From contig NW_027488771.1 in NCBI RefSeq assembly GCF_050948215.1, positions 1-64,000 of the forward strand: a stretch of DNA of 64,000 bases, written 5' to 3'. Source of the DNA: Halictus rubicundus. Its lineage: Eukaryota > Arthropoda > Insecta > Hymenoptera > Halictidae. The notes beneath the pieces are model-generated. The model did no database searches. It had not been told where the DNA came from and saw only the letters and a program-made list of their open reading frames with translations. Both the position numbers and the translations under genes were made by a program. Shown here piece after piece: positions 56,050-64,000 of this stretch. Position 1 is the stretch's first letter. The number at the start of each line of letters is the position of its first letter.

Positions 56050-57008
56050 TCCTGTCCTATCCTCTATCCTATCCTATCCTATCCTCTATCCTATCCTATC
56101 CTCTATCCTATCCTATCGTCTATCCTATCCTATCCTCTATCCTATCCTATCCTCTATCCTATCCTATACTCTATCCTATCGTATCCTCTATCGTATCCTA
56201 TCCTCTATCCTATCCTATCCTCTTTCCTATCCTATCCTCTATCCTATCCTATCCTCTATACTATCCTATCCTCTATCCTATCCTATCCTCTTTCCTATCC
56301 TATCCTCTATCCTATCCTATCCTCTATCCTATCCTATCCTCTATCCTATCGTATCCTCTATCCTATCCTATCCTCTATCCTATCCTATCCTCTATCCTAT
56401 CCTATCCTCTATCCTATCCTCTCCTCTATGCAATCCTATCCTATATCCTATCCTTTCCTCTATCCTATCCTATCCTCTATCCTATCCTATCCTCTATCCT
56501 ATCGTATCATCTATCGTATCCTATCCTCTATCCTATCCTATCCTCTATCCTATCCTATCCTCCATCCTATCCTATCCTCTATCCTATCGTATCATCTATC
56601 GTATCCTATCCTCTATCCTATCCTATCCTCTATCCTATCCTATCCTCTATCCTATCCTCTATCCTATCCTATCCTCTATCCTATCCTCTATCCTATCCTA
56701 TCCTCTATCCTATCCCCTATCCTATCCTATCCTCTATCCTATCCTATCGTCTATCCTATCCTATCCTCTATCCTATCCTATCCTCTATCCTATCCTATAC
56801 TCTATCCTATCGTATCCTCTATCGTATCCTATCCTCTATCCTATCCTATCCTCTTTCCTATCCTATCCTCTATCCTATCCTATCCTCTATACTATCCTAT
56901 CCTCTATCCTATCCTATCCTCTTTCCTATCCTATCCTCTATCCTATCCTATCCTCTATCCTATCCTATCCTCTATCCTATCCTCTATCCTATCCTCTATC
57001 CTATCCTA

Positions 57009-57078
57009 TCCTCTATCCTCTATCCTCTATCCTCTATCCTCTATCCTCTATCCTCTATCCTCTATCCTCTATCCTCTA
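57009..57078 (+). repeat. Pure (TCCTCTA) array, 10 units
   Basis: A 70-bp uninterrupted run, duplicate of 51625-51694 with no change in unit count. Confidence 0.93.
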
Positions 57079-57554
57079 TCCTATCCTATCCTCTATCCTA
57101 TCCTATCCTCTATCCTATCCTATCCTCTATCCTATCCTATCCTCTATCCTATCCTATCCTCTATCCTATCCTATCCTCTATCCTATCCTATCCTCTATCC
57201 TATCCTATCCTCTATCCTATCCTATCCTCTATCCTATCCTATCCTCTATCCTATCCTATCCTCTATCCTATCCTATCCTCTATCCGATCCTCTATCCTAT
57301 CCTATCCTCTATCCTATCCTATCCCCTATCCTATCCTATCCTGTATCCTGTCCTATCCTCTATCCTATCCTATCCTCTATCCTATCCTTTCCTCTATCCT
57401 ATCCAATCCTCTATCCTATCCTATCCTCTATCCTATCGTATCATCTATCGTATCCTATCCTCTATCCTATCCTATCCTCTATCCTATCGTATCCTCTATC
57501 GTATCCTATCCTCTATCCTATCCTATCCTCTTTCCTATCCTATCCTCTATCCTA

Positions 57555-57610
57555 TCCTCTATCCTCTATCCTCTATCCTCTATCCTCTATCCTCTATCCT
57601 CTATCCTCTA
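57555..57610 (+). repeat. (TCCTCTA) array, 8 units, bounded by TCCTGTCC
   Basis: A 56-bp run, duplicate of 52171-52226 with no change in unit count. Confidence 0.92.
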
Positions 57611-58894
57611 TCCTGTCCTATCCTCTATCCTATCCTATCCTATCCTCTATCCTATCCTATCCTCTATCCTATCCTATCGTCTATCCTATCCTATCCTCTA
57701 TCCTATCCTATCCTCTATCCTATCCTATACTCTATCCTATCGTATCCTCTATCGTATCCTATCCTCTATCCTATCCTATCCTCTTTCCTATCCTATCCTC
57801 TATCCTATCCTATCCTCTATACTATCCTATCCTCTATCCTATCCTATCCTCTTTCCTATCCTATCCTCTATCCTATCCTATCCTCTATCCTATCCTATCC
57901 TCTATCCTATCGTATCCTCTATCCTATCCTATCCTCTATCCTATCCTATCCTCTATCCTATCCTATCCTCTATCCTATCCTCTCCTCTATGCAATCCTAT
58001 CCTATATCCTATCCTTTCCTCTATCCTATCCTATCCTCTATCCTATCCTATCCTCTATCCTATCGTATCATCTATCGTATCCTATCCTCTATCCTATCCT
58101 ATCCTCTATCCTATCCTATCCTCTATCCTATCCTATCCTCTATCCTATCGTATCATCTATCGTATCCTATCCTCTATCCTATCCTATCCTCTATCCTATC
58201 CTATCCTCTATCCTATCCTCTATCCTATCCTATCCTCTATCCTATCCTCTATCCTATCCTATCCTCTATCCTATCCCCTATCCTATCCTATCCTCTATCC
58301 TATCCTATCGTCTATCCTATCCTATCCTCTATCCTATCCTATCCTCTATCCTATCCTATACTCTATCCTATCGTATCCTCTATCGTATCCTATCCTCTAT
58401 CCTATCCTATCCTCTTTCCTATCCTATCCTCTATCCTATCCTATCCTCTATACTATCCTATCCTCTATCCTATCCTATCCTCTTTCCTATCCTATCCTCT
58501 ATCCTATCCTATCCTCTATCCTATCCTATCCTCTATCCTATCCTCTATCCTATCCTCTATCCTATCCTCTATCCTATCCTATCCTCTATCCTATCCTCTA
58601 TCCTATCCTATCCTCTATCCTATCCTCTATCCTATCCTATCCTCTATCCTATCCTATCGTCTATTCTATCCTATCCTCTATCCTATCCTATCCTCTATCC
58701 TATCCTATACTCTATCCTATCGTATCCTCTATCGTATCCTATCCTCTATCCTATCCTATCCTCTTTCCTATCCTATCCTCTATCCTATCCTATCCTCTAT
58801 ACTATCCTATCCTCTATCCTATCCTATCCTCTTTCCTATCCTATCCTCTATCCTATCCTATCCTCTATCCTATCCTATCCTCTATATTATCCTA

Positions 58895-58943
58895 TCCTCT
58901 ATCCTCTATCCTCTATCCTCTATCCTCTATCCTCTATCCTCTA
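58895..58943 (+). repeat. (TCCTCTA) array, 7 units
   Basis: Duplicate of 53499-53533, two units longer. Confidence 0.92.
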
Positions 58944-60266
58944 TCCTATCCTATCCTCTATCCTATCCTATCCTATCCTCTATCCTATCCTATCCTCTAT
59001 CCTATCCTATCCTCTACCCTATCCTATCCTCTATCCTATCCTATCCTCTATCCTATCCTATCCTCTATCCTATCCTATCCTCTATCCTATCCTATCCTCT
59101 ATCCTATCCTATCCTCTATCCTATCCTATCCTCTATCCTATCCTATCCTCTATCCTATCCTATCCTCTTTCCTATCCTATCCTCTATCCTATCCTATCCT
59201 CTATACTATCCTATCCTCTATCCTATCCTATCCTCTTTCCTATCCTATCCTCTATCCTATCCTATCCTCTATCCTATCCTATCCTCTATCCTATCGTATC
59301 CTCTATCCTATCCTATCCTCTATCCTATCCTATCCTCTATCCTATCCTATCCTCTATCCTATCCTCTCCTCTATGCAATCCTATCCTATATCCTATCCTT
59401 TCCTCTATCCTATCCTATCCTCTATCCTATCCTATCCTCTATCCTATCGTATCATCTATCGTATCCTATCCTCTATCCTATCCTATCCTCTATCCTATCC
59501 TATCCTCTATCCTATCCTATCCTCTATCCTATCGTATCATCTATCGTATCCTATCCTCTATCCTATCCTATCCTCTATCCTATCCTATCCTCTATCCTAT
59601 CCTCTATCCTATCCTATCCTCTATCCTATCCTCTATCCTATCCTATCCTCTATCCTATCCCCTATCCTATCCTATCCTCTATCCTATCCTATCGTCTATC
59701 CTATCCTATCCTCTATCCTATCCTATCCTCTATCCTATCCTATACTCTATCCTATCGTATCCTCTATCGTATCCTATCCTCTATCCTATCCTATCCTCTT
59801 TCCTATCCTATCCTCTATCCTATCCTATCCTCTATACTATCCTATCCTCTATCCTATCCTATCCTCTTTCCTATCCTATCCTCTATCCTATCCTATCCTC
59901 TATCCTATCCTATCCTCTATCCTATCCTCTATCCTATCCTCTATCCTATCCTATCCTCTATCCTATCCTCTATCCTATCCTATCCTCTATCCTATCCTCT
60001 ATCCTATCCTATCCTCTATCCTATCCTATCGTCTATTCTATCCTATCCTCTATCCTATCCTATCCTCTATCCTATCCTATACTCTATCCTATCGTATCCT
60101 CTATCGTATCCTATCCTCTATCCTATCCTATCCTCTTTCCTATCCTATCCTCTATCCTATCCTATCCTCTATACTATCCTATCCTCTATCCTATCCTATC
60201 CTCTTTCCTATCCTATCCTCTATCCTATCCTATCCTCTATCCTATCCTATCCTCTATATTATCCTA

Positions 60267-60301
60267 TCCTCTATCCTCTATCCTCTATCCTCTATCCTCT
60301 A
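60267..60301 (+). repeat. (TCCTCTA) array, 5 units
   Basis: Duplicate of 54857-54898, one unit shorter. Confidence 0.92.
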
Positions 60302-61216
60302 TCCTATCCTATCCTCTATCCTATCCTATCCTATCCTCTATCCTATCCTATCCTCTATCCTATCCTATCCTCTACCCTATCCTATCCTCTATCCTATCCT
60401 ATCCTCTATCCTATCCTATCCTCTATCCTATCCTATCCTCTATCCTATCCTATCCTCTATCCTATCCTATCCTCTATCCTATCCTATCCTATCCTCTATC
60501 CTATCCTATCCTTTATCCTATCCTCTATCCTATCCTATCCTTTATCCTATCCTCTCCTCTATCCAATCCTATCCTATATCCTATCCTTTCCTCTATCCTA
60601 TCCAATCCTCTATCCTATCCTATCCTCTATCCTATCGTATCATCTATCGTATCCTATCCTCTATCCTATCCTATCCTCTATCCTATCCTATCCTCTATCC
60701 TATCCTATCCTCTATCCGATCCTCTCCTCTATCCAATCCTATCCTATATCCTATCCTTTCCTCTATCCTATCCAATCCTCTATCCTATCCTATCCTCTAT
60801 CCTATCGTATCATCTATCGTATCCTATCCTCTATCCTATCCTATCCTCTATCCTATCCTATCCTCTATCCTATCCTCTATCCTATCCTATCCTCTATCCT
60901 ATCCTCTATCCTATCCTATCCTCTATCCTATCCTCTATCCTATCCTATCCTCTATCCTATCCTATCGTCTATCCTATCCTATCCTCTATCCTATCCTATC
61001 CTCTATCCTATCCTATACTCTATCCTATCGTATCCTCTATCGTATCCTATCCTCTATCCTATCCTCTCCTCTATCCTATCCTATCCTCTATCCTATCCTA
61101 TCCTCTATGCTATCCTACCCTCTTTCCTATCCTATCCTCTATCCTATCCTATCCTCTATCCTATCCTACCCTCTATCCTATCCTATCCTCTATCGTATCC
61201 TATCCTCTATCCTGTC

Positions 61217-61533
61217 CTATCCTCTATCCTATCCTATCCTCTATCCTATCCTATCCTCTATCCTATCCTATCCTCTATCCTATCCTATCCTCTATCCTAT
61301 CCTATCCTCTATCCTATCCTATCCTCTATCCTATCCTATCCTCTATCCTATCCTATCCTCTATCCTATCCTATCCTCTATCCTATCCTATCCTCTATCCT
61401 ATCCTATCCTCTATCCTATCCTATCCTCTATCCTATCCTATCCTCTATCCTATCCTATCCTCTATCCTATCCTATCCTCTATCCTATCCTATCCTCTATC
61501 CTATCCTATCCTCTATCCTATCCTATCCTCTAT
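61217..61533 (+). repeat. Homogeneous 17-mer run, about 18-19 monomers
   Basis: Between a TCCTGTCC variant and the CCGATCC at 61536 the sequence is TCCTCTATCCTATCCTA repeated with no substitution that I can see. It is among the cleanest stretches of the basic monomer in the window; similar clean runs follow the L array ending at 44367 and lie at about 29412-29708. Confidence 0.88.
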
Positions 61534-61622
61534 CCGATCCTCTATCCTATCCTCTCCTCTATCCTATCCTACCATCTATCCTATCCTCTCCTCTATCCTA
61601 TCCTATCCTCTATCCTATCCTA

Positions 61623-61811
61623 TCCTCTATCCTCTATCCTCTATCCTCTATCCTCTATCCTCTATCCTCTATCCTCTATCCTCTATCCTCTATCCTCTAT
61701 CCTCTATCCTCTATCCTCTATCCTCTATCCTCTATCCTCTATCCTCTATCCTCTATCCTCTATCCTCTATCCTCTATCCTCTATCCTCTATCCTCTATCC
61801 TCTATCCTCTA
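61623..61811 (+). repeat. Pure (TCCTCTA) array, 27 units
   Basis: A 189-bp uninterrupted run, preceded by TACCATC and CTCTCCTC variants that recur near 62150 and 63945. Confidence 0.94.
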
Positions 61812-61819
61812 TCCTATCC

Positions 61820-63380
61820 TATCCTCTATCGTATCCTATCCTATCCTCTATCCTATGCTATCCTCTATCCTATCCTATCCTCTATCCTATCCTATCCTCT
61901 ATCCTATCCTACCCTCTTTCCTATCCTATCCTCTATCCTATCCTATCCTCTATCCTATCCTATCCTCTATCCTATCCTATCCTCTATCGTATCCTATCCT
62001 CTATCCTGTCCTATCCTCTATCCTATCCTATCCTCTATCCTATCCTATCCTTTATCCTATCCTATCCTCTATCCTATCCTACACTCTATCCTATCCTATC
62101 CTCTATCCTATCCTATCCTCTATCCTATCCTCTCCTCTATCCTATCCTACCATCTATCCTATCCTCTCCTCTATCCTATCCTATCCTCTATCCTATCCTA
62201 TCCTATCCTCTATCCTATCCTCTATCCTATCCTCTATCCTATCCTCTATCCTATCCTATCCACTATCCTATCCTCTATCCTACCCTCTATCCTATCCTCT
62301 ATCCTATCCTATCCTCTATCCTATCCTCTATAATATCGTTTACTCTATCATATCCTATCCTCTATCCTATAATATCATCTATCCTATTCTATCCTCTATC
62401 CTATCCTCTATCATATCCAATCCTCTATCGTATCCTCTATCCTATCCTACCCTCTTTCCTATCCTATCCTCTATCCTATCCTATCCTCTATCCTCTATCC
62501 TATCCTATCCTCTATCCTATCCTATCCTCTATCCTATCCTATCATCTATCCTATCCTATCCTCTATCCTATCCTATCCTCTATCCGATCCTCTATCCTAT
62601 CCTATCCTCTATCCTATCCTATACTCTATCCTATCCTATCCTCTATCTTATACTATCCTCTACCTTATCCTATCCTCTATCCTATCCTATCCTCTATCCT
62701 ATCCTATCCTCTATCCTATCCTCTATCCTATTCTCTATCCTATCCTCTATCCTATCCTCTATCCTATCCTCTCCTCTATCCTATCCTATCCTCTATCCTA
62801 TCCTATCCTCTATCCTATCCTCTATCCTATCCTATCCTCTATCCTATCCTATCCTCTATCCTATCCTATCCTCTATCCTATCCTCCGTCCTATCCTATCC
62901 TCTATCCTATCCTATCCTCTATCCTATCCTATCCTCTATCCTATCCTATCCTCTATCCTATCCTATCCTCTATCCTATCCTATCCTCTATCCTATCCTAT
63001 CCTCTATCCTATCCTATCCTCTATCCTATCCTATCCTCTATCCTATCCTATCCTCTATCCTATCCTATCCTCTATCCTATCCTATCCTCTATCCTATCCT
63101 CTATCCTATTCTCTATCCTATCCTCTATCCTATCCTCTATCCTATCCTCTCCTCTATCCTATCCTATCCTCTATCCTATCCTATCCTCTATCCTATCCTC
63201 TATCCTATCCTATCCTCTATCCTATAATATCATCTATCCTATTCTATCCTCTATCCGATCCTCTATCATATCCAATCCTCTATCGTATCCTCTATCCTAT
63301 CCTACCCTCTTTCCTATCCTATCCTCTATCCTATTCTATCCTCTATTCTATCCTATCCTCTATCCTATCCTATCCTCTAT
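61820..63380 (+). repeat. Diverged satellite resembling zones 1-2
   Basis: This part carries variants typical of the first 24 kb: TACCCTCTTTCC, TCCTGTCC, TCCTTTATCC, a TATAATATCG module at 62338 ending in CATATCCAATCC, and TATACTATCC with CTACCTTATCC near 62650. It also has features I see only here, such as TACACTC (also near 63880), CTCCGTCC near 62885 and repeated TATTCTCTATCC (about 62730 and 63110). 12-mer (LS) runs are frequent. No unique sequence is present. Confidence 0.8.
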
Positions 63381-63386
63381 ATTCTA

Positions 63387-63722
63387 TCCTCTATCCTCTA
63401 TCCTCTATCCTCTATCCTCTATCCTCTATCCTCTATCCTCTATCCTCTATCCTCTATCCTCTATCCTCTATCCTCTATCCTCTATCCTCTATCCTCTATC
63501 CTCTATCCTCTATCCTCTATCCTCTATCCTCTATCCTCTATCCTCTATCCTCTATCCTCTATCCTCTATCCTCTATCCTCTATCCTCTATCCTCTATCCT
63601 CTATCCTCTATCCTCTATCCTCTATCCTCTATCCTCTACCCTCTATCCTCTATCCTCTATCCTCTATCCTCTATCCTCTATCCTCTATCCTCTATCCTCT
63701 ATCCTCTATCCTCTATCCTCTA
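63387..63722 (+). repeat. (TCCTCTA) array, 48 units, one substituted
   Basis: A 336-bp run in constant 7-bp phase. One unit begins with C instead of T at 63639, giving CTACCCTC. It is the only interior substitution I find in a long L array of this window. Confidence 0.94.
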
Positions 63723-64000
63723 TCCTATCCTATCCTCTATCCTATCCTATCCTCTATCCGATCCTCTATCCTATCCTATCCTCTACCCTATCCTATCCCC
63801 TATCCTATCCTATCCTCTATCCTCTCCTCTATCCTATCCTATCCTCTATGCTATCCTACCCTCTTTCCTATCCTACACTCTATCCTATCCTATCCTCTAT
63901 CCTATCCTATCCTCTATCCTATCCTCTCCTCTATCCTATCCTACCATCTATCCTATCCTCTCCTCTATCCTATCCTATCCTCTATCCTATCCTATCCTCT
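63723..64000 (+). repeat. 17-mer satellite running off the window end
   Basis: Plain 17-mers resume with CCGATCC, CTACCC, CCCC, an ATG-bearing CTATGCTATCC followed by CTCTTTCC near 63848, TACACTC, and CTCTCCTC plus TACCATC variants. The array is not terminated inside the window on either side. Confidence 0.9.

Larger units (their letters stand above)
51300..61200 (+). repeat. Large tandem duplication with ~5.39 kb offset
   Basis: Colinear landmarks: TCGTC (51363 and 56747), CTCTTTCC (51538 and 56922), end of a 10-unit L array (51694 and 57078), CCGATCC (51902 and 57286) and TCCTGTCC (52231 and 57615) all differ by 5384. After the CTATGCAATCC ATG (52605 and 57991; 5386), TCGTCTATTC (53261 and 58657) and TATATTATCC differ by 5396. 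The CTACCC variant, ATG variants (53963 and 59373) and next TCGTCTATTC (54621 and 60031) differ by 5410. CCGATCC (55327 and 60718) and CTATGCTATCC (55718 and 61109) differ by 5391. The change from 5396 to 5410 is exactly two L words in one array (5 versus 7 units). Confidence 0.88.
52605..62333 (+). other. Spurious 3,242-codon open frame (not a gene)
   Basis: This frame starts at the ATG made by a C-to-G change in CTATGCAATCC and ends at the TAA of the TATAATATCG module. In between it is satellite. The translation is a degenerate 17-residue repeat rich in Ser, Tyr, Pro, Leu and Ile, which is the 17-bp monomer read through three frames. It repeats itself after 2,256 codons because the DNA is duplicated. 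Perfect L and S words contain no + strand stop in any frame, so openness carries no coding signal. It lacks non-repeat domains and has no plausible flanking gene structure. The frame is this long because the stop-bearing module is absent from 50.8 to 62.3 kb. Confidence 0.95.
1..64000 (+). repeat. Satellite array filling the window; 17-bp monomer TCCTCTATCCTATCCTA
   Basis: Every line of the window can be parsed into the words L = TCCTCTA and S = TCCTA plus scattered substitutions and small indels. The commonest order is L-S-S (17 bp). L-S (12 bp), L-S-S-S (22 bp) and pure L runs also occur. The perfect monomer contains no G on the + strand, and the array stays in this orientation from first to last base. 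No interval above 300 bases departs from the pattern, so I see no room for a gene, RNA gene or transposon. Tandem arrays this long with nested higher-order repeats are typical of eukaryotic constitutive heterochromatin; the chromosomal location is inference. I do not recognise the monomer as a named satellite family. Confidence 0.98.

Noticed and set aside
24780..61200. Duplications as pure assembly artefacts
   Set aside because: Cannot be excluded for the most identical pair, but several duplicated blocks differ by whole 7- or 17-bp units at specific sites, which is expected of real divergence. Spanning reads would decide.
1424..62333. Long + strand open frames encoding Ser/Tyr/Pro/Leu/Ile-rich 17-residue repeats, possible repetitive surface or structural proteins
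   Set aside because: They follow from stop-free words and a period not divisible by 3. They appear on one strand only, overlap in different frames with the same repeat, and start and end at satellite point variants. No domain, signal or gene context supports coding.
9831..62345. TATAAT strings resembling bacterial -10 promoter boxes or eukaryotic TATA elements
   Set aside because: They are single-base variants of TATCCTATC inside the satellite, have no -35 partner or downstream gene, and recur only as copies of one module.
25195..63722. CRISPR array
   Set aside because: There are no unique spacers. The units are contiguous 5-, 7-, 12- and 17-bp tandem repeats and no cas genes are present.
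1..64000. Telomeric repeat array
   Set aside because: The G-strand pentamer phase is TAGGA with an added TAGAGGA word, not TTAGG, TTAGGG or TTTAGGG. The nested higher-order repeats and variants are unlike a terminal telomere.
1..64000. Transposable elements, tRNA, rRNA or other RNA genes
   Set aside because: I found no stretch with the base complexity such features need; no terminal repeats, no inverted repeats of length, and almost no G on the + strand.
1..64000. Human satellite II/III type (ATTCC)n array
   Set aside because: The pentamer here is TCCTA with a TCCTCTA partner; ATTCC/GGAAT runs are absent.

Overview
The whole 64 kb window is satellite DNA. I found no gene, RNA gene, mobile element or unique-sequence interval on either strand. 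The + strand is built almost entirely from two words, L = TCCTCTA (7 bp) and S = TCCTA (5 bp). The dominant monomer is LSS, the 17-mer TCCTCTATCCTATCCTA, mixed with 12-mers (LS), 22-mers (LSSS) and, from about 25.2 kb onward, long pure runs of L. A perfect monomer has no G on the + strand (7 T, 7 C, 3 A), so strand asymmetry is extreme. The orientation never flips across the window. An uninterrupted array of this size and hierarchy suggests a eukaryotic heterochromatic block (pericentromeric, subtelomeric, or on a sex or B chromosome) from a long-read assembly. The sequence alone does not identify the species or chromosome position.

Layout, from shared rare substitutions used as landmarks: (1) about 1-7,390, three tandem copies of a 2.36-2.52 kb higher-order repeat (HOR-A). 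(2) About 7,390-24,780, a second family (HOR-B) with copies 3.1-3.7 kb apart. Neither zone has L runs of 4 or more units that I could find. (3) About 24,780-28,160, a 1,767-bp tandem duplication whose two copies each carry a 35-unit L array. (4) About 28,160-35,880, mixed satellite with the two largest L arrays (55 and 58 units) inside a 907-bp duplication. (5) About 35,880-41,200, short HORs of roughly 0.3-2 kb, each with an L array of variable length. (6) About 41,200-51,200, a block repeated at offsets of 7.3-7.6 kb. (7) About 51,300-61,200, a block repeated at offsets of 5.38-5.41 kb. (8) About 61,200-64,000, long homogeneous 17-mer and L arrays, then variants resembling zones 1-2.

Long + strand open reading frames, up to 3,242 codons, arise because in perfect L and S words every A is followed by T, so TAA, TAG and TGA cannot form. 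The 17-bp period is not a multiple of 3, so it translates as a 17-residue repeat in all three frames. The reverse strand has TAG in all three frames within every 17-mer. These frames are by-products of repeat arithmetic and are not annotated as genes. What is interesting here is how the satellite evolved: nested duplications, copy-number steps in L arrays, a divergent TATAATATCG-bearing module used repeatedly, and a possible secondary-structure or methylation effect of the strand asymmetry.
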